In this document: positions 8,016-15,656 of the stretch, one piece after another
How positions within the stretch are numbered: position 1 is the stretch's first letter
Layout of the letters: every line of letters starts with the position of its first letter
NCBI GenBank assembly: GCA_965243485.1
Contig: CBDEVP010000001.1
Coordinates: 1,426,001-1,490,000, forward strand
Reading direction: 5' to 3'
Length of the DNA stretch: 64,000 nt
DNA from: UBA7330 sp965243485
GTDB lineage: Bacteria > Bacteroidota > Bacteroidia > Cytophagales > Cyclobacteriaceae
Position numbers and translations under genes: made by a program
Notes under the pieces: model-generated
What the model saw: only the letters and a program-made list of their open reading frames with translations
What the model was told of the DNA's origin: nothing
Database searches by the model: none

Positions 8016-9089
8016 ATGTATTTGAGAGTGAAAATTTTTATGTTATTGCTGGGTATGGTCTGGTCTTCCCTGCATGCACAGTCATCGGAAACACCCATCG
8101 ACCGCTGGTTTACTATTAAAGAAAAACGGATCGTTCCTGTCACCTCCCTTCGGGATCATACGCTGGCATACCTTAACCTCGATGGTTTGTCAGCAAATGA
8201 CTCCATCAAAATTTGTCATGGATCGGAGATTGATCTGTGGATCAATAACCAGCTATATTACAGAAAGCTTCCAAAGGGATGTGAAAAGTATTTGAAGGCG
8301 GATCTGATAAAATTTGCAGGAACAGATTCTGTGACCCTGTCCGTATCATATGAGAGATATGCTGATCTTCAGGCTTTTTTAATTGCGGATAATGGAGAAT
8401 CGAATGGAACACAACTCCAGGTTAGAAGCAGGAACCTCCTGTCGCACTTCTACCTGTTGGCCTTAATGGTCATCCTTATCATGACAGCAATTCTGAAGTA
8501 TGTTTTTCCCAACAAGTTTTCCTGGCTGATGAGCAACCCGCTGGCAAGCAGGTCGAGTCTGGACCAGGATGAATTGTATACAGGTTTTTGGCACCTTGAA
8601 AATCTTTTTACATCCCTGATCTTTTCTCTTTTTGTCTCACTGCAGATCATTTATCTGCATCAGGAGCTTAATGTCTGGTCCTATCTGAACACCTGGAATG
8701 ATCAATATGTCACCCAATGGCTTTTCATAGCTGGCCTGATCTTTGGCCTGTTGTTTGCAAAATATATTTATTCATGGCTGATGTCCAGGTTGTTACAGGC
8801 ACGTATCCTGCCAAATATTCAGTTTCAGGATTTCATACAGATTTTTATTTGGCTCTCATTTGTGATCATCGGGCTGTTTTTCATTGATCTATATCTGATC
8901 CCGGATACCCGGCTGGTTTTGGCAGATCTTGCCTATCTCCTGCTTATTGGTGGTTTAATTGCTTTTCAATTATGGTTGTATTTTAAGTTTGTTAAATATT
9001 ATTCACATAAAAAACTATTGATTATTTCCTACCTTTGCACCACTGAAATATTGCCTGTCTTCTTAATCATCTTCTGGTTAGTGAAATAG
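8016..9089 (+). CDS. DUF4271 membrane protein
   Basis: 357-aa membrane protein, 3 bases after the preceding stop. It has a signal peptide (cleavage near SLHAQ), a ~110-residue periplasmic domain, and then about six to eight hydrophobic segments from residue ~145 to the C-terminus, which matches DUF4271 of Bacteroidota. The function is unknown. The family is often found beside hemD-like and T9SS genes, as here, so a role in T9SS assembly or envelope energetics is plausible but unproven. The reading frame is intact. Confidence 0.75.
   Translation: MYLRVKIFMLLLGMVWSSLHAQSSETPIDRWFTIKEKRIVPVTSLRDHTLAYLNLDGLSANDSIKICHGSEIDLWINNQLYYRKLPKGCEKYLKADLIKFAGTDSVTLSVSYERYADLQAFLIADNGESNGTQLQVRSRNLLSHFYLLALMVILIMTAILKYVFPNKFSWLMSNPLASRSSLDQDELYTGFWHLENLFTSLIFSLFVSLQIIYLHQELNVWSYLNTWNDQYVTQWLFIAGLIFGLLFAKYIYSWLMSRLLQARILPNIQFQDFIQIFIWLSFVIIGLFFIDLYLIPDTRLVLADLAYLLLIGGLIAFQLWLYFKFVKYYSHKKLLIISYLCTTEILPVFLIIFWLVK
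9030..9037 (+). promoter_or_regulatory. Possible internal -7 element ahead of hemD
   Basis: TACCTTTG followed by CACC is an exact TAnnTTTG match inside the last codons of the DUF4271 gene, 80 bases before the hemD start. No -33 TTG lies at a normal distance. It could give hemD and the T9SS genes extra transcription, or be a chance match in coding DNA. Confidence 0.3.
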
Positions 9090-9117
9090 GGAATGGGTTG
9101 AAGTCATATTGAAAAGC

Positions 9118-9906
9118 ATGAGTGAAGAATTACTAGTTACGGACAAGGAAAGGCTCAATAAAGTTTCTTCTATTTTAGTTTCACAACCTGAGCCAACAGA
9201 CACCAAAAATTCGCCTTACCATAAACTCGCTGAGAAATACAATATCAAGATTGATTTCAGGCAGTTTATACAGGTGGACCCGGTGGACATCAAAGAGTTT
9301 CGAAAGCAAAAGATCAACATCCTTGATCACACAGCGATCATTTTCACCAGTAGAAATGCGGTAGATCATTTCTTCAGGTTGGCTACCGAAAGCAAAGTCG
9401 AGATACCTAGCGACATGAAATATTTTTGTGTCTCTGAGCAGACGGCCAACTACCTGCAGAAATATATTGTGATCCGAAAAAGGAAGATTTTTACTGGTGA
9501 AAGGACGGCTTCGGATCTTTTTGACGTGTTTAAGAAACACAAGAGCGAAAAGTTTCTTTACCCCTGCTCCAACATCAGAAAAGATGATATCCCTGATTTT
9601 CTGAAGACGAATGGGTACGACTACACGGAGGCTATCATCTATAAGACGGTTGCAGCGGACCTTTCCGATCTGGCCGATATTAAATATGATATTATCGCAT
9701 TCTTTAGTCCATCGGGTATCCAGTCTTTGTTTGACAATTTCCCGGACTTTAAGCAGGAGAAGACCCGCATTGCTGCCTTTGGACCGACCACAGCCAAGGC
9801 GGTAAGGGATGCCGACCTGATCCTCGATATCCAGGCGCCGCTTCCGAATGCCCCCTCGATGACCGGGGCCCTTGAGTTGTATATCAAGAAAGCGAACAAT
9901 CTTTAA
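9118..9906 (+). CDS. hemD: Uroporphyrinogen-III synthase-like protein (HemD)
   Basis: 262-aa protein with the bilobed HemD layout: FTSRNAVDHFF in the first lobe, LYPCSNIRKDDIPDFL near the hinge, and IIAFFSPSGIQSLF plus AAFGPTTAKAVRDA in the second lobe. The enzyme closes hydroxymethylbilane to uroporphyrinogen III. The family has very few invariant residues, so the call rests on these segments. The start is the ATG at 9118. No other tetrapyrrole genes adjoin except hemW. It sits between DUF4271 and porP/sprF, an arrangement I recall from other Bacteroidota; whether the protein also has a secretion-related role is unknown. Confidence 0.85.
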   Translation: MSEELLVTDKERLNKVSSILVSQPEPTDTKNSPYHKLAEKYNIKIDFRQFIQVDPVDIKEFRKQKINILDHTAIIFTSRNAVDHFFRLATESKVEIPSDMKYFCVSEQTANYLQKYIVIRKRKIFTGERTASDLFDVFKKHKSEKFLYPCSNIRKDDIPDFLKTNGYDYTEAIIYKTVAADLSDLADIKYDIIAFFSPSGIQSLFDNFPDFKQEKTRIAAFGPTTAKAVRDADLILDIQAPLPNAPSMTGALELYIKKANNL

Positions 9907-9946
9907 GGTATCAGGTTTTTAGATTTTTACCGTTACCTTTATATCT

Positions 9947-10915
9947 ATGATCAAAAAGTGGCTGAATGTATCAATTCTATTGTTCCTGGGTCTGATGGCT
10001 CAGGCACAAAACGGATATTTTTTCAGTCATTACATGCTTAACCCTTCTTATTTCAATCCCGCGTGGGTTGGATCGGAAGGGACAGCCTTTGCAGCATTCC
10101 AGTACCGCAATCAATGGCTGGGATACACCAGCTCCTTTGATGGGCCTGGCGGAGCGCCCAATACCCAACTGCTCACATTCAACATACCTGTGAATGGGGT
10201 GATCTCCGGACTGGGGGCAAATATCTCAAATGATAATCTCGGACCTTTAAATAATATACAGGCTCAATTTTCCGTAGCCGCCCGGTGGAACCTCAGCTTT
10301 GGTACACTTTCGGTCGGAATTATGCCGGGGATTTTTTCCCAGACAGAAAAATTTGATGAGTTGCGATTCAACGATCCGGAAGACCCGCTGAACCTTGGTA
10401 CCAGGCAAACGCAAATTAGGCCGGACCTGAATAGCGGCATTTATTTTCGCGCAAACAATAACATATATATAGGACTGAGTGCGATGAATATTCTTGAGCC
10501 TTCCTTCAATTTCGGGATTGACATAGACTCGGTGGATTTCGGAAATCAGTTTAAGAGAAGCTACACCGGACTTCTTGGGACCGTACTCACCATCAATGAA
10601 GACCTTGTGATCCAGCCAAGTGTTCTGGTCAGGAGTGATCTCGTTGGCTACACGTTCGATATGAGTGCGATTGCAATTTTTAAAAATAAAATGTGGGGTG
10701 GTATTTCTTACAGGCGGTCCGAATCAGCGATCTTGTTGCTCGGATATAGCTTATTGGAAGATAATGTGCTCAAGCTGGGTTACTCCTTTGACTATGTGGT
10801 GGATGAGCAGGATGCCAAGCAGCCTACCTCGCATGAAATTTTTATTCGGTACGACCTACCGGATCTGGTCTTTGGCGGCAAGAAAGCGATTAAGACTCCG
10901 AGATTCAGTTTTTGA
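9947..10915 (+). CDS. PorP/SprF-family type IX secretion outer membrane protein
   Basis: 322-aa outer membrane beta-barrel with signal peptide (…LMAQAQ) and the hallmark N-terminal block HYMLNPSYFNPAWVG (compare YMxNPxxxNPAxAG) followed by FQYRNQWLG. These identify the PorP/SprF family, which tethers T9SS cargo or type B sorting domains to the surface and cooperates with the GldKLMN machine. The barrel ends in aromatic residues (…RFSF). It lies 40 bases after hemD and 166 bases before gldK, the order usual for this locus. Several paralogues normally exist per genome, so the specific cargo cannot be read here. Confidence 0.9.
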   Translation: MIKKWLNVSILLFLGLMAQAQNGYFFSHYMLNPSYFNPAWVGSEGTAFAAFQYRNQWLGYTSSFDGPGGAPNTQLLTFNIPVNGVISGLGANISNDNLGPLNNIQAQFSVAARWNLSFGTLSVGIMPGIFSQTEKFDELRFNDPEDPLNLGTRQTQIRPDLNSGIYFRANNNIYIGLSAMNILEPSFNFGIDIDSVDFGNQFKRSYTGLLGTVLTINEDLVIQPSVLVRSDLVGYTFDMSAIAIFKNKMWGGISYRRSESAILLLGYSLLEDNVLKLGYSFDYVVDEQDAKQPTSHEIFIRYDLPDLVFGGKKAIKTPRFSF

Positions 10916-10978
10916 GGTAAGCATTTCACCCATTTTTTAACTTAAAGAGTTATTTTTTGGATAATTTCAATTCAAAAG

Positions 10979-11010
10979 TTGTGTTGAAAAAACATTAGGT
11001 TATATATTTA
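10979..11010 (+). promoter_or_regulatory. Possible promoter upstream of gldK
   Basis: TTG at 10979-10981 and a near-consensus -7 TATATTTA at 11003-11010 (one mismatch to TAnnTTTG), spaced 21 bases, in the only sizeable gap of the T9SS cluster. This would give an mRNA leader of about 65 bases ahead of gldK. The gap holds no other structure that I can see. Confidence 0.35.
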
Positions 11011-11081
11011 GGCCCATTTTGATGCAATATTTTACAATAAAGTTTGTTTAATTTACATACTTGAGGTTCAAATTAGGTGTT

Positions 11082-12119
11082 ATGAATAAAATGCGTGTAT
11101 TATCGCTTACCACGTTAGTACTACTTTCCCTCAGCGTTATGATCCAAAGTTGTGGATTGTTCGGTGGCGGAGGGGGTTCAGATCGTGGCGAGCTTATAGG
11201 AGTTCAAGGCCGGGAAGGCTGGGAAATGACAAGACCCTATGGAATGACTGCAGTTCCCGCAGGTACTTTCCACATGGGGCAGGCTGACGAAGACGTCGCC
11301 GCAACACAGATCAACTTTAACAAACAGGTTACCATCAGTGCGTTTTTCATGGATGAGACTGAGATCACCAACAATGAGTACCGGCAGTTTACTGTTGCGA
11401 TCACCGAGGGATCTGAAGTCGACCTGCCCGCAGGATATTCCGTGGCCGACTTACTTCCGGATACCACTGTTTGGGTTAAGGATTTTACCCATCACATGGG
11501 AGATCCGATGATGGTTTATTACTGGTCGCATCCGGCATTTGATGATTATCCTGTGGTAGGTGTTGACTGGAATGCTGCCAGATTTTTCTGCAGGTGGCGT
11601 ACGCAACACCTAAATGAGTGGAGGACCAGCGTCGGGTTGTTTGAGATGCCTGCTTTCAGGCTGCCAAATGAAGCCGAGTGGGAGTACGCTTCGAGAGGTG
11701 GAAGAGACATGGCCAAATATCCCTGGGGGAATCCATATATCAGAAATACCAAAGGATGTCTGCTGGCAAACTTCAAGCCCGGAAGAGGAAACTATTTCGA
11801 TGATGGATTTGCATATACATCTCCAGTCGGTACCTATTTTGCCAATGAATATGGCTTATTTGACATGGCTGGAAACGTTGCGGAATGGTGTGAAGATGCA
11901 TACAATCCTGCCTCGATGCCGGTGGTATGGGATTTGAACCCCACCTACTACGATGAGCGCGTAAACTATAAAATTGTCAGAGGTGGTTCATGGAAAGACA
12001 TTGCATACTACCTTGAAACAGGTACGCGTTCGTTTGAGCACCGAGATTCAACGAGGTCATCTGTTGGATTTAGATGCTCAATGACCTATATTGGACGTTC
12101 TTCAGGATATGAATTTTAA
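11082..12119 (+). CDS. gldK: GldK, T9SS ring lipoprotein with FGE-sulfatase fold
   Basis: 345-aa lipoprotein starting at the ATG at 11082. The lipobox IQSC places the acylated cysteine at residue 24. From about residue 50 to the end it carries a formylglycine-generating-enzyme/SUMF1 fold: VPAGTFHMG, DETEITNNEYRQF, PVVGVDWNAARFFCRW, RLPNEAEWEYA, GNVAEWCEDAY and a C-terminal RGGSW…RSSVGFRC. In the T9SS, GldK/PorK forms the large periplasmic ring with GldN under the outer membrane. Order and spacing with gldL, gldM and gldN downstream make GldK the best name; GldJ is a paralogue with the same fold. Confidence 0.93.
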   Translation: MNKMRVLSLTTLVLLSLSVMIQSCGLFGGGGGSDRGELIGVQGREGWEMTRPYGMTAVPAGTFHMGQADEDVAATQINFNKQVTISAFFMDETEITNNEYRQFTVAITEGSEVDLPAGYSVADLLPDTTVWVKDFTHHMGDPMMVYYWSHPAFDDYPVVGVDWNAARFFCRWRTQHLNEWRTSVGLFEMPAFRLPNEAEWEYASRGGRDMAKYPWGNPYIRNTKGCLLANFKPGRGNYFDDGFAYTSPVGTYFANEYGLFDMAGNVAEWCEDAYNPASMPVVWDLNPTYYDERVNYKIVRGGSWKDIAYYLETGTRSFEHRDSTRSSVGFRCSMTYIGRSSGYEF

Positions 12120-12157
12120 AAAAAAGCTATAAGTTACTAACCTAAATATTTAAAATA

Positions 12158-12955
12158 ATGAGCAAAAAAGGCGGATTCCAAGAATTACTCTTTTCGACAA
12201 TCATGCCGAAGATTTACGGCATAGGAGCTGCAATTGTGATCGTTGGTGCCATGTTTAAGATCCTTCACCTTCCCGGTGCAGGTATTATGCTTGGTGTCGG
12301 ACTTACCACTGAGGCAGTGATTTTCTTCTTAAGTTCGTTTGAACCCAAACACAAAGACCCGGACTGGTCAAAAGTTTACCCTGAATTATCAGATGATTAT
12401 GATGGTCCGTCTGCAAAGCCTGCACCCAGGGCTACCGGAGTAACCGCCTCACTTGATAAGGTGATGGCAGAAGGTAATATCGGTCCTGAGCTGGTCAAAA
12501 GTCTGGGAGACGGTATGAGAAACCTTGCAGACTCCGCCAGGAAAATGTCTAACCTAGGGGATGCAGCATTGGCAACAAATGAGTACACCAGTAATGTAAA
12601 GCAAGCCTCCAAGTCACTTTCGGAAGTCAATAAGTCCTATGCTAACATTACTCAGTATGTTGGCGAGATCGCCAATGCTGCCAAGGACACTAAAAACTAT
12701 CAGGCTGAAGTTCAGACTGTCACTAAAAGTCTTGGTGCACTGAATGCAGTCTATGAGATGGAACTGAAAGATGCACAGAGCCACGTTCAGTCAATGAACA
12801 AATTCTATTCTAATGTGACAGATGCATTGAATAGCATGGCTGATGCAGGCAAAGAAACTGCAGCATTCCAGACGGAACTGAACCAGCTGACTACCAATAT
12901 TGCATCTCTGAACAAGGTATACGGTAGCATGCTAAGTGCGATGAAACAAGGTTAA
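12158..12955 (+). CDS. gldL: GldL, T9SS/gliding motor inner membrane subunit
   Basis: 265-aa motor protein. Two transmembrane helices lie at ~18-38 and ~42-61, the second carrying buried acidic Glu52 (LTTEAVIFFL) and Glu62 near its end. Glu52 probably corresponds to the essential proton-path glutamate (Glu49 in F. johnsoniae). The remaining ~170 residues are cytoplasmic and helical, with repeated coiled segments rich in Ala, Asn and Ser. GldL pentamers surround a GldM dimer and convert proton flow into rotation or push. The gene lies 38 bases after gldK and 33 before gldM. Confidence 0.96.
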   Translation: MSKKGGFQELLFSTIMPKIYGIGAAIVIVGAMFKILHLPGAGIMLGVGLTTEAVIFFLSSFEPKHKDPDWSKVYPELSDDYDGPSAKPAPRATGVTASLDKVMAEGNIGPELVKSLGDGMRNLADSARKMSNLGDAALATNEYTSNVKQASKSLSEVNKSYANITQYVGEIANAAKDTKNYQAEVQTVTKSLGALNAVYEMELKDAQSHVQSMNKFYSNVTDALNSMADAGKETAAFQTELNQLTTNIASLNKVYGSMLSAMKQG

Positions 12956-12988
12956 TTTTTCCAACAAATAAGCTAAAAGAATAAGAAC

Positions 12989-14638
12989 ATGGCTGGAGGA
13001 AAAGAAACACCACGGCAAAAGATGATCGGGATGATGTATCTCGTGCTTACTGCATTGCTAGCACTGAACGTCAGCTCGACGGTTATTGACAAATTCGTTT
13101 TTTTGAATGACTCCCTGGTAAGAGCCAACAACGAAACCGCCGAAAGGAACATACAGACATTATCCAGTATCAAGAGTACTGTAGCGGATCTGGGAAACAG
13201 AGAAGCGGATGTTAAGATTGCAGAAGCAGCCGCTGAACTAAGGGCCCGTGCCAATCAGGTTGTTGATGAGATCACACTGCTGAAAGACACATTGATCGAG
13301 CTTACCGGAGGTTATTTGGAAGGACATACCCCTGAATATGTGGGAGATGCCAAAAACCTTGAAGGAAAAACAGACTATGACAAAGTAGGGCACTACATGA
13401 TGCCGGAAGAAGAAGGTGGCGAAGGCCATGGAGCGAGATTAAAGCAACTTCTGAATGAATATGCCACTTACGTAGGTGAACTGGTTGCAAAATTTGGGGC
13501 GGATCCATCTGAGGTTGAACGCTATCAGCCCATCGCTCTCGATGCAGATGAAGACCCGGTTTACAGTCTGGACCCGAATCAGAAAGGAAAGAAATTTTCA
13601 ACACTGGCCTTTGACGCCTCGCCAACTCCTGCTGGTCTTGCTACTTTAAGTGAGTTCCAGTCCAGGGTACTGGGTTATGAGACCCGGGCTATTGGATTTC
13701 TGGCCGGCAAAGTAGGTGCAGGTGACCTTAAGTTTGACCAGATCAATGCAATGGTAAGACCTGAATCCAAGTATGTGACTGCCGGAGCAAAATATGTTGC
13801 TGAAATGTTTATTGCAGCTTCATCTTCAGGAGTTACACCTACTATGGCCTACAATGGAAATGAAATCCCTGTCAATGAAAGAGGTATTGGACTTGTTGAA
13901 TTTACTGCAAGAGCAAATTCATACGACAAGAACGGTCTTTCCCGACAAACTTACGAAGCGGAGATTTCCGTGACTATGCCTGGCGGAAGGGATACAACAT
14001 TTACCAATGAGATCGAGTACTTCGTCATTCAACCGGTGATCCAGGTGCAGTCTACCGCGGTAAACGCATTGTATTACAGATGTGGAAATGCACTCAATGT
14101 AACAGTTCAGGGATTAGGACCGACATTCGTTCCTTCATTCTCTGCTCAGGGTGCAGCAGCCATCTCGGGTGGTGGAACGCAGGTTACCCTGGTACCTACG
14201 GTAACAGACAAAGTAACCCTAAGTGTTTCGAATGGTGGTACCTATATCGGTAGCAAAGAATTTGGGGTAAGGCCAGTTCCTGCTCCTGAGATTGCCTTCC
14301 TGGGACCTCAGGGTCCAATTGACCTGAAGTCAGGAATGTCGTCAAAGACTCCACGGATGCAAATTGGTGCACTGGCAGAAGAGAATTTCAAACAGACACT
14401 TCCTGATGATGCGAACTTCAGGGTCGCAGAAGCAACACTTACACTGGTAAGTGGTGGATTGGCCAGGGGTTCAATTAATGTTTCCGGTGGTACAGCGAAT
14501 CTCTCCGGTTTACTGGCCAATGCCAGAAAGGGAGATTTGCTCAATGTGGAAGTAAAGCTTGTCCAAAGACAGAATTTCAGAGGTCAGGTGGAGCCTTTTC
14601 CAATCAGGAGCAGGTACTTCAATATTCCTCTACAATAG
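12989..14638 (+). CDS. gldM: GldM, T9SS/gliding motor shaft
   Basis: 549-aa single-pass protein. It begins MAGGKETPRQKM, with conserved Arg9 just before the transmembrane helix (~12-30); Arg9 pairs with the GldL glutamate in characterised motors. A long periplasmic part follows with the expected four domains: a helical D1 (…RANQVVDEITLLKD…) and Ig-like D2-D4 (GAKYVAEMFIAASS; NALYYRCGNALNVTVQGLGP; FGVRPVPAPEIAFLG). Length is close to the usual ~515-550. The shaft spans the periplasm to contact the GldK/GldN ring. Confidence 0.96.
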   Translation: MAGGKETPRQKMIGMMYLVLTALLALNVSSTVIDKFVFLNDSLVRANNETAERNIQTLSSIKSTVADLGNREADVKIAEAAAELRARANQVVDEITLLKDTLIELTGGYLEGHTPEYVGDAKNLEGKTDYDKVGHYMMPEEEGGEGHGARLKQLLNEYATYVGELVAKFGADPSEVERYQPIALDADEDPVYSLDPNQKGKKFSTLAFDASPTPAGLATLSEFQSRVLGYETRAIGFLAGKVGAGDLKFDQINAMVRPESKYVTAGAKYVAEMFIAASSSGVTPTMAYNGNEIPVNERGIGLVEFTARANSYDKNGLSRQTYEAEISVTMPGGRDTTFTNEIEYFVIQPVIQVQSTAVNALYYRCGNALNVTVQGLGPTFVPSFSAQGAAAISGGGTQVTLVPTVTDKVTLSVSNGGTYIGSKEFGVRPVPAPEIAFLGPQGPIDLKSGMSSKTPRMQIGALAEENFKQTLPDDANFRVAEATLTLVSGGLARGSINVSGGTANLSGLLANARKGDLLNVEVKLVQRQNFRGQVEPFPIRSRYFNIPLQ

Positions 14639-14662
14639 AGTGTTAAGCAAAACAAACAGGTA

Positions 14663-15535
14663 ATGAACAGAATAAGTTATGCAATGATCGTTTTCCTTCT
14701 GAGTGCCGGTGCGCTGAGTGCTCAGGATAAGGGGCAACCGATCATCAAGTCAGAAGTCCTTAATGCACACATCATGTTTGAGAAGCGTGTGACAAGAAGG
14801 ATGGACCTTAAGGAGAGGCAGAACAGACCTTTTTACTCCAAAAATGCGGAGTTGTCCAGGTTACTGATCGATGCCGTTCGCGAAGGGTTGATCAAGCCTT
14901 ACAGGAGCGATTCCTGTGTGAACCTTCTGACGGATGATGAATTTGAGCAGGCCGTATCTATTGAGCGTCAGCAGGATGCTTTTGGTGGCGGCGGAGGTTT
15001 TGATTCCTTTGGCGGTGGCGGATTTGACAGCGGGTTTGGTGGTGGATTCGGGGATACCCAGACCAGTACTGAGCCAGCCCCCGAACAAGCGGAAAGTCAG
15101 CAGTATGACCCGATTCCACCGGACTTGTTTTCAGTGGCATATCTGCGAGAAGATGTGATCTTTGATCGCAACAGATCCAGGATGCTGTGGTACATCCGTG
15201 CGGTTTCAATTGCGTTACCTGCAGGTGATCTTACATGGAACCCTGCCGGTTTTGAGAAGAAAGTGGCTCACTTCAAGTATCAGGATGTAGTGGATCTATT
15301 CAGAGGTCCTTATGCAGAAAAGGCCATTTGGTTTAACAACCAGAATCAGGCCCAACACAGAAATATCGCGGATGCGTTTGAATTAAGACTTTTCAGAGCG
15401 CCTATCGTGAAGGTTTCAAATGCTCAGGATCTGGATGTGAGACAACAGACTACGGAGATATTTGATGCGATCTTACTCTCCCAGGAGTATGAAAATCAGC
15501 TGATGGAGTACGAAAGTCAATTATGGGAATACTAG
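14663..15535 (+). CDS. gldN: GldN/PorN, T9SS ring protein
   Basis: 290-aa periplasmic protein with a signal peptide (…AGALSAQ), last gene of the gldKLMN set. The GldN core is visible: HIMFEKRVTRRMDLKERQN, LLIDAVREGLIKPY, PPDLFSVAYLREDVIFDR and MLWYIRAVSIALP. Between residues ~108 and 145 lies a low-complexity insert rich in Gly, Phe and Asp (GGGGFDS-type units), then an acidic Gln/Pro linker; family members elsewhere have shorter linkers. GldN binds GldK in the ring and is the contact for PorW/SprE. A strong terminator follows at 15559. Confidence 0.93.
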   Translation: MNRISYAMIVFLLSAGALSAQDKGQPIIKSEVLNAHIMFEKRVTRRMDLKERQNRPFYSKNAELSRLLIDAVREGLIKPYRSDSCVNLLTDDEFEQAVSIERQQDAFGGGGGFDSFGGGGFDSGFGGGFGDTQTSTEPAPEQAESQQYDPIPPDLFSVAYLREDVIFDRNRSRMLWYIRAVSIALPAGDLTWNPAGFEKKVAHFKYQDVVDLFRGPYAEKAIWFNNQNQAQHRNIADAFELRLFRAPIVKVSNAQDLDVRQQTTEIFDAILLSQEYENQLMEYESQLWEY

Positions 15536-15558
15536 GTTAGTAAATTTATCTTATAGTG

Positions 15559-15600
15559 AAAAAAGGGAGATCATTCAGTTGGTCTTCCTTTTTTGTTTTA
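15559..15600 (+). terminator. Rho-independent terminator after gldN
   Basis: A 14-bp stem (15559-15572 with 15581-15594, two G-U pairs) closes an 8-base loop. The descending arm ends in a T-rich run through 15600. The A-run at the base of the ascending arm makes it usable, with two mismatches, on the minus strand for the convergent uvrC transcript. Confidence 0.85.
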
Positions 15601-15656
15601 GGTTTCCTTCCACACACAAGATGGCTATTTTGTATTTACCTTAGCTGGACCCTTTT

